This document shows, piece after piece, positions 35,026-43,099 of a stretch of DNA of 64,000 nucleotides (positions are counted from its first letter, which is position 1; every line of letters starts with the position of its first letter). The stretch lies in the NCBI GenBank assembly GCA_035628135.1, contig DASPKM010000001.1:1-64000 (forward strand), in the 5' to 3' direction. Origin of the DNA: DASPKM01 sp035628135 (GTDB taxonomy: Bacteria > Bacteroidota > Bacteroidia > Chitinophagales > Chitinophagaceae). The notes under the pieces are model-generated. The model saw only the letters and a list, made by a program, of their open reading frames with translations. It was not told the DNA's origin and ran no database searches. The position numbers were made by a program, and so were the translations under genes.

Positions 35026-35484
35026 ATGAATGAGGGCAACAATAAGAAACGCATGTCTCAGAATGAGTCAGTCGCATCCAGCGCTGAAGCACTCACGCCA
35101 CCGCCACCTGGGTTTACATCGCCTTTTAATTCGGTGGAACAGTGGCTGGCTTACATCTGCGATAATGATCAACCCCAGAAATCTATTGAGGAATACCGGT
35201 TTGATCTTTACGAAGCCCCCGGCGACAATATGCTATCACTAACCGGCTATAACCACACTGTCGAGGAAGGCATGCCTGTATCGCGGATTGATTTTGTACC
35301 GGCCAAACACCCGTTTTTCGCTTTGCCTAAGGACGTGTATAAGAACTTGTCGCAAGAACAAACAAAGAATATAGTGTTTAAAGAGCTCAATGAGTTTATA
35401 GCTTCTCAAAAGTTCAACGATTCGTTTTTGTCAAAAGCATTTTACATTAACACTAGCTTTGCCGGGGAAATCTGGTCGAAATGA
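35026..35484 (+). CDS. Small protein of unknown function
   Basis: Protein of 152 residues. ATG 35026 is used; an adjacent TTG at 35023 or an internal ATG near 35053 are alternatives. A proline-rich start (LTPPPPGFTS) leads to FNSVEQWLAYICDND and a beta-rich region ending FYINTSFAGEIWSK. The fold resembles small immunity proteins, but no family can be named. Twelve bases after the previous stop, so co-transcribed. Confidence 0.55.
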   Translation: MNEGNNKKRMSQNESVASSAEALTPPPPGFTSPFNSVEQWLAYICDNDQPQKSIEEYRFDLYEAPGDNMLSLTGYNHTVEEGMPVSRIDFVPAKHPFFALPKDVYKNLSQEQTKNIVFKELNEFIASQKFNDSFLSKAFYINTSFAGEIWSK

Positions 35485-35510
35485 CCAGGTAATGTTCGGG
35501 CCTATTTATT

Positions 35511-36059
35511 ATGAACAACTGGCGGCAATACTTCAAACAAAAATTTTCTGCTGGCGGAAAATTCTTTTTCCACGAAGAATTTAAAAGAGGAACAACGGAT
35601 CTTATTACTTTCAAGCCATCCGATGCATCGAATGAAACGGTAATTAAGGTTGGCATTTTGGAGAATGGGGACTTAATAACCCTTGAGTTCATTAATCCCC
35701 AAACTCCCGGATTTGCCAGGCAGCAAGAACTTGAATACTTCTACAAGCTGGATTTTTATACTGACAGTTCACAGGACGAACCCGGGGTTGAGTTCAATGA
35801 ACATAACGTAGCTCACTTCAATAAGTTTTTAAAGGAAGGGCTTAAAGGCAAGGAGGTTCAGTTTTTTAAAAACGGGCGCATTATTGAATCTCATATATTT
35901 CAATATTATGGTACCAATGAAGAGAACAATTATGGTACGATTGTAAGTCTTGGAAAACTGAATTTTATTGAAAAGCTTAAAGTCTTATTCATAAAGAAGG
36001 AAAAATATTACGACAGTCAAAAAGAAATTCCCCTAAGTAAGGTATTTGATGGAGTGTAG
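35511..36059 (+). CDS. Small protein of unknown function
   Basis: Protein of 182 residues, acidic and probably soluble. It opens with an aromatic helix (NNWRQYFKQKF) and a beta region (FFFHEEFKRGTTDLITFKP). A Lys-rich stretch near the end (IEKLKVLFIKKEKYY) is notable. No domain recognised. Last of the tandem group, 26 bases after the previous gene, and convergent with the frameshifted regulator 21 bases away. Confidence 0.55.
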   Translation: MNNWRQYFKQKFSAGGKFFFHEEFKRGTTDLITFKPSDASNETVIKVGILENGDLITLEFINPQTPGFARQQELEYFYKLDFYTDSSQDEPGVEFNEHNVAHFNKFLKEGLKGKEVQFFKNGRIIESHIFQYYGTNEENNYGTIVSLGKLNFIEKLKVLFIKKEKYYDSQKEIPLSKVFDGV

Positions 36060-36080
36060 TACTTCCTGGCGTTCTCTTTC

Positions 36081-36733
36081 TCAAATTTTTACAATTCCGG
36101 TCTTAATCGCGAAAAGTACTAGCCCGGTTCTTGACGTCACCCCAATTTTCTCAAACAATGAGTCGCGGTAGCTATCAACTGTTCGCGGACTTACTTTCAT
36201 TTCTGCTGCAATTTCCTTATATGTCTTTTCAGTACATACGAATTTTAAGAATGTCATTTCTTTTTCGGTAAAGCATAAGGCCTGGCTGTCTTTGCCTTCT
36301 TTTTTGTTATTGATATAATGAAGCACCTTGTTGCTTACCAATTCGTTGAAGTGGACACCGTGATCGCGCAAGCTATTGAGTGCTGCTTTAAATTCCGGTG
36401 CTTCACTGTCTTTACAATATATCCTTTGGCGCCGGATTTGAGCATCTGGATAATTGCAGTCTCCGTATCCATCACGGTAAGGACCAGCACTTTCGTTTCA
36501 GGCAAATTACGATGAATCCATTTTGCAGTTTCAAATCCATTCATTATCGGCATCGAAATATCCAATAACACAATGTCAGGAGTTTGGTGCAGTTGTAGCT
36601 TCCCGATAAAATCCTTACCGTTATCCGCGCCAAAAAGCGCCTGGTATCCAGGAAAAGAGCTTACCAGCGAAGCAAGCCCATCTCTTATCAAAACATGATC
36701 ATCAATTAACGCGATCGAAGTAGTGCCGGGCAT
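36081..36733 (-). pseudogene. NarL/FixJ-type response regulator, frameshifted
   Basis: Two overlapping frames together make one typical regulator. The first (36733 to about 36411) gives the receiver: ALIDDHVLIRDGL, phospho-acceptor Asp 58 (IVLLDISMPIMNG), VLTVMDT and GAKGYIVK. After that the frame should continue as DSEAPEFKAALNSLRDHG but is lost. The second frame supplies it together with a LuxR-type HTH (CFTEKEMTFLKFVCTEKTYK, then MKVSPRTVDSYRDSL). Adding one base at about 36409-36413 restores a full protein of roughly 215 residues. It is either a real inactivation or a sequencing error. No sensor kinase is next to it. Confidence 0.85.
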
Positions 36734-36813
36734 AGATGATGTTTTTATTCACCGGCCACTAAAATCGGTCAATTTATGCCTTTGCCAACCCGTGTTTTCA
36801 CGGTAGAGCATTG

Positions 36814-36897
36814 GGGTGCCTGGTTTAAAATATCATTAAATTACAGGACCATTCGAAAGCAGTAAGCATCTTGAAAAATACGGTGAAGCAGGCACCC
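36814..36897. repeat. Inverted repeat GGGTGCCTG / CAGGCACCC
   Basis: Nine-base perfect complements at 36814-36822 and 36889-36897 enclose 66 bases upstream of the serine hydrolase, immediately followed by the palindrome TGGTACCA (36898-36905). It could be a regulator site or a long hairpin in the leader; no function can be assigned. Confidence 0.45.
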
Positions 36898-36923
36898 TGG
36901 TACCATTTAAATACAACACAAAA

Positions 36924-37991
36924 ATGAAAACTAATTTCCTGTTTACCTGGATTGCCCTACTCTTCTGTGGTTTCACTAGCGGACAACCACCGGGAAAGCT
37001 CGTACATGGCTGGGAAGTAAGTAAGGAGCGATATGATACTGCACTCATTCGAGCCCTTAAAACCGAAATTGGCAAAGACACCTATAAGCAGATAAACAGT
37101 ATCATCGTCATCAGGAACGGAAAATTATTGATCGAGGAATATTTCAATGGAGCTGAAAGAAATCAAAGGCATAACCCCCGGTCCGTGGGGAAGACGTTCG
37201 CCTCCGCGGCGCTTGGCATAGCCATAAAAGAGGGACATATAAAGAACGAGTATCAACAGCTGGGTGAATTTTATAACCTCCGGGAATTTCAAAATTATTC
37301 AGGCAGGAAGGCGAGTGTAATGTTAAAGCATTTGCTAACCATGTCGTCAGCTTTTGATGCCAACGATAGCGACCCGCGCTCTATTGGTAACGAAGAAAAC
37401 ATGTACCCCCAATCAAATTGGGTGAAATGGGCATTGGACCTGCCAATGGCCACGGACCGGGAGCCGGGTGAGAAATTTACTTATTTCACCGGCGGCGTTG
37501 TGGTCCTCGGCGACATCATACACAAATCTGTCCCGGGCGGATTGGAAAGCTATGCTCATGAAAAGTTATTCAAGCCGCTCGGCATTGTCAATTATCGATG
37601 GCAACGCACGCCTCAGAATGTTGCGAACACCGCAGGCGGAATTCAGTTAATTCCGCTCGACTTTGCAAAATTCGGGCAGTTGTATTTGTCAAGGGGTAAA
37701 TGGAATGGCCAACAAATATTACCTGAAAAATGGGTTGATTCTTCGCTGGCCCGGCATTACCAGGCAAATAATGATAACGGTTATGGATACCTATGGTGGA
37801 ATAAGAACTACACTGTCAGGAACAAGGCCTATAACACATCTTACTGTTCAGGGAATGGGGGTAACAAGATATTTGTCTTCAAAGACCTTGCAACAGTAAT
37901 CGTGGTAACGGCCAGCGCTTACAACCAACGGTATGCACATCCGCAAGTGGATGAAATGATGATTAAATATATACTACCATCGATTTTATAG
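36924..37991 (+). CDS. Serine hydrolase, beta-lactamase class C family
   Basis: Exported protein of 355 residues with a signal peptide (MKTNFLFTWIALLFCGFTSG). The SxxK catalytic motif is SVGK (Ser 87, Lys 90). The second motif reads Y-F-T (187-189) inside FTYFTGGVVVLG rather than the usual YxN, a variant found in a subfamily of these hydrolases. The third motif region is GNGGNKIFVF. Such enzymes hydrolyse peptides, esters or D-amino-acid compounds; no beta-lactam activity is implied. A related enzyme lies at 38967. The gene is followed by a VOC protein after 13 bases. Confidence 0.88.
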   Translation: MKTNFLFTWIALLFCGFTSGQPPGKLVHGWEVSKERYDTALIRALKTEIGKDTYKQINSIIVIRNGKLLIEEYFNGAERNQRHNPRSVGKTFASAALGIAIKEGHIKNEYQQLGEFYNLREFQNYSGRKASVMLKHLLTMSSAFDANDSDPRSIGNEENMYPQSNWVKWALDLPMATDREPGEKFTYFTGGVVVLGDIIHKSVPGGLESYAHEKLFKPLGIVNYRWQRTPQNVANTAGGIQLIPLDFAKFGQLYLSRGKWNGQQILPEKWVDSSLARHYQANNDNGYGYLWWNKNYTVRNKAYNTSYCSGNGGNKIFVFKDLATVIVVTASAYNQRYAHPQVDEMMIKYILPSIL

Positions 37992-38004
37992 CGGACCACC
38001 CGAA

Positions 38005-38421
38005 ATGAAACAACACATTGCCCACATAGCCCTGGTTGTAAAAGACTACGATGAGGCTATCGAATTTTATACGAAGCAATTAGACTTTACACTGCTGGAG
38101 GATACTGCATTAACCGAAGAGAAACGATGGGTGTTGGTAGCGCCACCGGGCTCAAACGAATGCGCTCTTTTACTGGCCAGAGCTGCCAATGAACAACAAC
38201 TGGCAAGCATCGGCAATCAGACCGGGGGCAGGGTCTTTCTGTTCCTGTTTACCGATGATTTTTGGAGGGACTATCATAAAATGACCGGCAGAAATATTAC
38301 ATTCATACGGCCGCCGAAAGAGGAGGAGTATGGAACCGTGGCAGTATTCCAGGATTTATATGGCAATCTTTGGGACCTTATACAACCAAACCAGAACAAT
38401 AAGGGGAATAAGTATCTTTAG
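38005..38421 (+). CDS. VOC-family (glyoxalase/dioxygenase fold) protein
   Basis: Protein of 138 residues with the paired beta-alpha-beta-beta-beta layout of the vicinal-oxygen-chelate superfamily: IAHIALVVKDYDEAIEFYTK at the start, then VLVAPPGSNECALLLAR, and at the end YGTVAVFQDLYGNLWDLIQP. His 7 or 4, and the acidic residues near the end, could be metal ligands. Members include glyoxalases, dioxygenases and antibiotic-resistance proteins; none is specifically indicated. Confidence 0.9.
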   Translation: MKQHIAHIALVVKDYDEAIEFYTKQLDFTLLEDTALTEEKRWVLVAPPGSNECALLLARAANEQQLASIGNQTGGRVFLFLFTDDFWRDYHKMTGRNITFIRPPKEEEYGTVAVFQDLYGNLWDLIQPNQNNKGNKYL

Positions 38422-38448
38422 AAGCTCCATAGCAATACTAACAATACA

Positions 38449-38961
38449 ATGACCAGATCCGTTAAGCTAATGCTCATCTTTTGCTTTGTTACAGCAATTG
38501 GATACGCACAGACCGATACAGCCACCAATACAGCTGCCGCGGATATTTTTAAGAGAATTACCAGCGCCATAAAGGATTTTAAACCAGACACCACCGCGCC
38601 ACCGGACGATAAAATAACAAAGAAGATAATCGAGCTAAGAAATTTAAAAGGCGGCTTCAACATCAATGAAGCAATAGACTTTAAGATTGCAGAAGACCGC
38701 CAAAAAGGTGAACTGCCATCAGCCGAGTTAGACAAGCTCTCAACTTTCTTTAAAACAGGCAATGGAAGAAAATGGCTGGACAATGCCGTTGTATGGATCT
38801 ACAGACGCCATTTTACTTACGATGAGCTTAAACAACTGGTGAAATTTTACAAAACATCCGCCGGGCAAAAAATGGCAGCAGAATTTCCTGTCATTATGAT
38901 GCAATCACTCGCCGCGGCGGAAATGATCAAAGACCAGTATGCGCAGCAACAAAAGAAATAA
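38449..38961 (+). CDS. DUF2059 secreted protein
   Basis: Protein of 170 residues with a signal peptide (MTRSVKLMLIFCFVTAIGYA). The C-terminal region has the DUF2059 signature (FTYDELKQLVKFYKTSAGQK, then MAAEFPVIMMQS). An internal Asp/Pro-rich stretch (DTTAPPDDKITKK) precedes it. Members are small secreted helical proteins of unknown function. It is five bases from the serine hydrolase that follows, so the two are probably one transcript. Confidence 0.88.
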   Translation: MTRSVKLMLIFCFVTAIGYAQTDTATNTAAADIFKRITSAIKDFKPDTTAPPDDKITKKIIELRNLKGGFNINEAIDFKIAEDRQKGELPSAELDKLSTFFKTGNGRKWLDNAVVWIYRRHFTYDELKQLVKFYKTSAGQKMAAEFPVIMMQSLAAAEMIKDQYAQQQKK

Positions 38962-38966
38962 ATTTT

Positions 38967-40397
38967 ATGAGCAGAATATTTGCATTTGTCCTGTTTGTTA
39001 TATTTTCTCTTAACGCAACAGCACAAACAACGAGACCCGACTATTCAGATGCCTTGCGCCTGATAGATGTCTGGCTGGACGCGCAGAAAGATTTCGCCAG
39101 GGTGCCGGGCATTTCGGTTGCGATCGTACAAAACCAGGATATTATTTTCAAAAAAGGCTACGGATTTGCAGACGTTGAGCGAAAGGTCCCTATGAAACCA
39201 GAGACCCTTTTCTCCATTTGTTCCATCTCGAAATTATTTACTTCCATTGCGATCATGCAGTTGTGGGAACAAGGCAAGCTGCGGCTGGATGATTCTTTGC
39301 AGGCCTTATTGCCTGATTACATGATCAGGCAACGGTATGCGCAAACCGTGCCTATTACCGTTCAATCATTACTTACGCATTCTTCAGGGTTGATAAGAGA
39401 TGCCGATTCATCGTGGAACCCGCCAAACTTTTATTTTCTTACCACCGATGAGCTGAAAAAGTCGCTGATCACCGAGGAAACATTGTATCCTGCTTCTACT
39501 TACTTCCAGTATTCGAACGTGGGCATGAGCCTGTTGGGCGAAATTGTGCAACGCAAGTCGGGCAAGGCTTATAATGATTATATAGAAGAAAACATATTGC
39601 GGCCGCTGCAGTTGAGCAATACGCATCCTTACCTGCCCGAGAAATTATGGAGGACCGAAATGGCCACCGGGTATAGCGCGCTTACCCGTGAGGGCAACAG
39701 GAAAATGCAGCCGCTCTTTAAGACAAATGCCATTACACCGGCAGCGGGCTTCTCATCCAATGTGCTCGACCTTGCCAGGTTCGCATCATGGCAATTGCGT
39801 TTGTTGTCGGCAGATAAACCTGAGGTATTGCGTCCATCTACTTTGAAGGAGATGCAGCGGATCCACTGGGCCAGCCCTGACAAGCGCGTAACATGGGGAC
39901 TTGGTTTTTTAATCAATTATGATCCCAGCAACGTTGCGCGCATCGGTCACGATGGTTCCTGCCCCGGATATGTCAGCGTAGTGGCCATCGAGCCGAAAAA
40001 GAAGCTGGGCATTACCGTAATGATCAACGCACAGGGTGTTGATGTATATAGCTACAGCAACCAGCTTTTTAATCTATTGAATAAAAACATTACAGTTGAC
40101 ACCGCCGCAAGGAACGTGGACCTCTCCGTATACGAAGGCAGGTACGACAGTTATACCTGGTCAGGCGAAGTAGCGGTGATTGCCGTGAAAGGAAAGCTGC
40201 TCACGATGAACCTTCCATCTGGTTCGCCCGCGGACGCCATCAGCGAATACCGGTATATCAAAAAAGATACGTTCAGGAGAATAAGGCCGGACGATGGATC
40301 ATTGGGAGAGGAATTGGTATTTGAAAGAGATGGGAACGGACAGGTCAAAAGCTTCCGCGTGCACAGCCTTTACCGCAATAAGATCGGTAAGCTATAG
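38967..40397 (+). CDS. Serine hydrolase, beta-lactamase family, with extra C-terminal domain
   Basis: Exported protein of 476 residues with a signal peptide (MSRIFAFVLFVIFSLNATAQ). SxxK is SISK (Ser 86, Lys 89), the second motif is YSN (QYSNVGMSLLG) and the third region is GHDGSCPGY. After the catalytic domain, the last 100 residues form a beta-rich DUF3471-like tail (YEGRYDSYTWSG...). This tail is common in secreted beta-lactamase-fold peptidases or esterases. Paired with the DUF2059 gene upstream and convergent with an XRE gene two bases downstream. Confidence 0.9.
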   Translation: MSRIFAFVLFVIFSLNATAQTTRPDYSDALRLIDVWLDAQKDFARVPGISVAIVQNQDIIFKKGYGFADVERKVPMKPETLFSICSISKLFTSIAIMQLWEQGKLRLDDSLQALLPDYMIRQRYAQTVPITVQSLLTHSSGLIRDADSSWNPPNFYFLTTDELKKSLITEETLYPASTYFQYSNVGMSLLGEIVQRKSGKAYNDYIEENILRPLQLSNTHPYLPEKLWRTEMATGYSALTREGNRKMQPLFKTNAITPAAGFSSNVLDLARFASWQLRLLSADKPEVLRPSTLKEMQRIHWASPDKRVTWGLGFLINYDPSNVARIGHDGSCPGYVSVVAIEPKKKLGITVMINAQGVDVYSYSNQLFNLLNKNITVDTAARNVDLSVYEGRYDSYTWSGEVAVIAVKGKLLTMNLPSGSPADAISEYRYIKKDTFRRIRPDDGSLGEELVFERDGNGQVKSFRVHSLYRNKIGKL

Positions 40398-40399
40398 CG

Positions 40400-40606
40400 C
40401 TATTCTTTGGAATACTCCAATATATCGCCCGGCTGACAGTCCAATGCCTTGCAAATAGCTTCCAACGTACTGAAACGGATTGCTTTTGCTTTGCCGGTCT
40501 TGAGTATCGAGAGATTGGCCAGTGTAAGGTTCACTTTTGCCGACAATTCATTCAACGACATTTTGCGTTTGGCCATCATCACGTCGAGATTTACAATGAT
40601 CGGCAT
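40400..40606 (-). CDS. XRE-family transcriptional regulator (YozG-like)
   Basis: DNA-binding protein of 68 residues, one helix-turn-helix domain: MSLNELSAKVNLTLANLSIL followed by IRFSTLEAICKALDCQPGDI. Short regulators of this kind typically follow DUF2975 membrane proteins. The gap here is three bases, so the pair is one operon. It probably controls its own operon, perhaps through the palindrome at 41183. Confidence 0.93.
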   Translation of the reverse strand: MPIIVNLDVMMAKRKMSLNELSAKVNLTLANLSILKTGKAKAIRFSTLEAICKALDCQPGDILEYSKE

Positions 40607-40609
40607 AGC

Positions 40610-41149
40610 TTATACAATTAGTTCGTTTTCGGTTTGGATTTCGATCCCGCGCTTGAAAACCTGTGCGATAAAAAAGATTACTGCCGCAAAAAACAGGAAT
40701 TCGGCGCCGCCTCCCACGTACTGGTCCATGGGAGGAAAGTCGACTCCTTTTTCCGCGAGCCAACGGCAGTAACTGGTTCCAACCAATGCCAGTGTTCCCA
40801 GGCCCAGGGCAGTGTAACTGATGCCAAATATCAATGATACCATGCTTGTATTGAAAGGATGGACAAAGTTGATCTTTAAAAATATCTTAATGACCAGGTA
40901 AAAGATGAGGGCTTTCAAGGCCGATATCAAAGTGACCATCGATACCACTATTACATAATGCTGAAGGCTGTAGTTGTACAGGCTCGATAGGTCAAGCTCC
41001 ATGTACAAATCTTTTGCACCGGCGGGGTTTACGAAAAGACTTATGAAACAGGAATATAACAACACGCCGGTCCTGATGCACAAACCAATGAATATAACCC
41101 ATGCCAGTATGCGCATGGCTGTCAAAATTCGCTCTGTTCTTGTTTTCAT
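40610..41149 (-). CDS. DUF2975 membrane protein
   Basis: Inner-membrane protein of 179 residues with four predicted TM segments (about 10-30, 65-85, 105-125, 145-165). Order and the ending (QVFKRGIEIQTENELIV) match DUF2975 proteins. The link to a small XRE regulator is a regular pairing of this family, which suggests a membrane protein that informs or sequesters the regulator. Role is unknown. Confidence 0.9.
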   Translation of the reverse strand: MKTRTERILTAMRILAWVIFIGLCIRTGVLLYSCFISLFVNPAGAKDLYMELDLSSLYNYSLQHYVIVVSMVTLISALKALIFYLVIKIFLKINFVHPFNTSMVSLIFGISYTALGLGTLALVGTSYCRWLAEKGVDFPPMDQYVGGGAEFLFFAAVIFFIAQVFKRGIEIQTENELIV

Positions 41150-41182
41150 TGCAGTTTATTTTTGTTCATGCCCGCAAATATA

Positions 41183-41196
41183 GATAAATATTTATC
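41183..41196. promoter_or_regulatory. 14-base palindrome GATAAATATTTATC, operator candidate
   Basis: A perfect palindrome 34 bases upstream of the DUF2975/XRE operon start. Its size and symmetry suit a dimeric HTH protein, so it is a candidate operator for the small XRE regulator. It also lies about 100 bases before the divergent oxidoreductase. Confidence 0.5.
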
Positions 41197-41295
41197 GAAA
41201 AACAATAAATATAAAAAGAAAATCAATAAATGTTAGCGGTCATATTATAAGATGCTACAATTTAGACAAGTAGGTGTATATACATGCGTTCTGTT

Positions 41296-41303
41296 TATCT
41301 TTA
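41296..41303 (+). promoter_or_regulatory. -7-like box TATCTTTA of the oxidoreductase gene
   Basis: TATCTTTA lies 19 bases before the TTG start at 41323. The position fits a Bacteroidota -7 element. No TTG/TTTG is found at the right distance upstream, so support is partial. Confidence 0.4.
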
Positions 41304-41322
41304 GCAATAAAGCCTTCGCCAA

Positions 41323-42297
41323 TTGAAAGCCGTCGTCTATTCAAAATATGGAGGTCCCGAAGTACTCGAGGTAAAGGAGATTGAAAAGCCTTCGCCCAAA
41401 GACAATGAAGTATTGGTAAAATTGTTTGCCGCATCGGTCAATGATTGGGATTGGGGATTATTAAACCCCGAAACGTTTCTTGAAAAATTGATGGTAGGTT
41501 TTGGAAAACCAAAACACCCGATCCTTGGTTCGGACATTGCCGGGCGTATCGAGGCAGTTGGCAAGGACGTGCAAAAATTCCGGGTAGGAGATGAAGTGTA
41601 TGGAGATCTAAGTGGGCAATGGGGCGGCTTCGCGGAATATGTTTGTACCACCGAAAACAAATTATGGTTGAAACCGCCCGCCATGTCGTTCGAAGACGCG
41701 GCCTCCATTCCCCAGGCCGCGATGCTGGCCGTGCAGGGCTTGCGCGATAAAGGCCAGGTACGGCCCGGACAAAAACTCCTGATCAACGGCGCCGGCGGGG
41801 GCGTTGGTACTTTCGGAATACAAATAGTGCGGCCGGACGGAGTGGAGGTGACCGCTGTAGACTCCGCGGAAAAATTAGACATGCTGCGCACACTCGGTGC
41901 AAATCATGTCATCGACTATCGGAAAGAAGACTTCACCAACAATGGGCAAACCTATGACCTGGTGCTGGACACAAAAACAAACCGCCCAATTTTTCGTTAC
42001 CTGCGCGCATTAAAACCGAATGGAGTATATGTTACGGTGGGCGGTTCCCTGGGCCGGCTCTTCCAGGCATTTATATTATCGCCGTTGATCGCCCTATTCA
42101 CTAAAAAGCGGGTGCGCATCGTTATGCTCAAACCCAACAAGGACCTGCCTTACATGAACGAGCTTTTTGAGGCGGGCAAACTAAAACCAGTGATAGACGG
42201 ACCATACAAGCTGGAAGACACCGCCGAAGCGTTCAGGCTTTTTGAAAAAGCGGCGCATAAAGGAAAGATTGTGATTTCGATCAACACGCATCAATAA
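41323..42297 (+). CDS. Medium-chain NAD(P)-dependent oxidoreductase (quinone-oxidoreductase-like)
   Basis: Protein of 324 residues starting with TTG, justified because the family start (MKAVVYSKYGGPEVLEV) falls exactly there. The catalytic domain lacks the four structural zinc cysteines. The nucleotide-binding fold has GAGGGVGTFGIQIV, then VTAVDSAEKLDMLRTLGANH and the usual Tyr-Asp-Leu-Val-Leu-Asp strand. This is the quinone-oxidoreductase branch of the MDR superfamily. It should be cytoplasmic and NADPH-dependent; substrate unknown. The next gene starts 21 bases later. Confidence 0.9.
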   Translation: MKAVVYSKYGGPEVLEVKEIEKPSPKDNEVLVKLFAASVNDWDWGLLNPETFLEKLMVGFGKPKHPILGSDIAGRIEAVGKDVQKFRVGDEVYGDLSGQWGGFAEYVCTTENKLWLKPPAMSFEDAASIPQAAMLAVQGLRDKGQVRPGQKLLINGAGGGVGTFGIQIVRPDGVEVTAVDSAEKLDMLRTLGANHVIDYRKEDFTNNGQTYDLVLDTKTNRPIFRYLRALKPNGVYVTVGGSLGRLFQAFILSPLIALFTKKRVRIVMLKPNKDLPYMNELFEAGKLKPVIDGPYKLEDTAEAFRLFEKAAHKGKIVISINTHQ

Positions 42298-42318
42298 GCA
42301 GATAGAACCCCTTGATTT

Positions 42319-43065
42319 ATGAAAAGGACAATTATTGTACTCTTATTTTTTCTTGCGGCCTTCCGCGGATGGACGCAAAACATCGATTCCTTGCTGGCAG
42401 AACCGCAGGTGATAGAGCTAACGATTTCAAGTCCGCAACCAAGGCTAAACGAATCGTTTCAAATAGCGATCGATATGAATCACCTGCGGGCCAATATTTT
42501 TAAGTCCCTGGTTGGAAAAGTGCGGTTGGCAGAGAATTTACAGGGCCGGGAAGACGGGCAATTGACTATGAGCGTTAATGCACTTGGGAAAGGAAAACAA
42601 ACAATCGGTCCTTTGGAATTTTATCTCAACAAAACAAAATACACTACCAATAAGGTTGTTTACGAAGTTATTGACGCGTTGCCCAACACGGATATAGGAC
42701 TATGGTTCAGAAAGGTAATGACAAGCGACAGCACATTCTGCATTATTATTGAACAGCGGATCCCTGCCAAGGCCGTAACCTCCCATCCAACAGAAAGTTC
42801 GGTTTCCATTTCAACGGAAGCAGCGCATACCAATATTGTAAAATTCAAAGACAGCTATTCCATCGAGGGAGTCAGCGGATCCAATTCTAACGTAACCACG
42901 AATTACAGCGGCCTGGTGATCAATGGCCAGCAAAAGGAATTCCTGTATGCTTACTCGGTTTACTATTTCCATATCGCCGACAGGAGTGCAAGCATTAAGA
43001 TCACGAAAGATAAATTCGATCATCTTCCGAAGAACTATAAGTTCGAGGACATCATCATTCAATAA
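42319..43065 (+). CDS. Secreted protein with BatD-like features
   Basis: Protein of 248 residues with a signal peptide (MKRTIIVLLFFLAAFRGWTQ). Residues about 30-125 resemble the first Ig-like unit of BatD proteins: SSPQPRLNESFQIAIDM, then IGPLEFYLNKTKYTTNKVVY. No C-terminal TM anchor is seen, unlike full-length BatD. The rest is a beta-rich domain without recognised motifs. It precedes an ABC ATPase by 34 bases and may be linked with it, though the BatD resemblance is weak. Confidence 0.55.
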   Translation: MKRTIIVLLFFLAAFRGWTQNIDSLLAEPQVIELTISSPQPRLNESFQIAIDMNHLRANIFKSLVGKVRLAENLQGREDGQLTMSVNALGKGKQTIGPLEFYLNKTKYTTNKVVYEVIDALPNTDIGLWFRKVMTSDSTFCIIIEQRIPAKAVTSHPTESSVSISTEAAHTNIVKFKDSYSIEGVSGSNSNVTTNYSGLVINGQQKEFLYAYSVYYFHIADRSASIKITKDKFDHLPKNYKFEDIIIQ

Positions 43066-43099
43066 GAGACCGCCTCTCAGATGAACAAACCCCTACACC

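Noticed and set aside
36409..36413. Programmed frameshift in the NarL-type regulator
   Set aside because: There is no slippery heptamer or following structure, and regulators of this class are not known to use one.
36924..37991. Missing Asn in the YxN motif as evidence for an inactive enzyme
   Set aside because: The aligned YFTGG form occurs in a subfamily of beta-lactamase-fold hydrolases, so it is a variant rather than a lesion.
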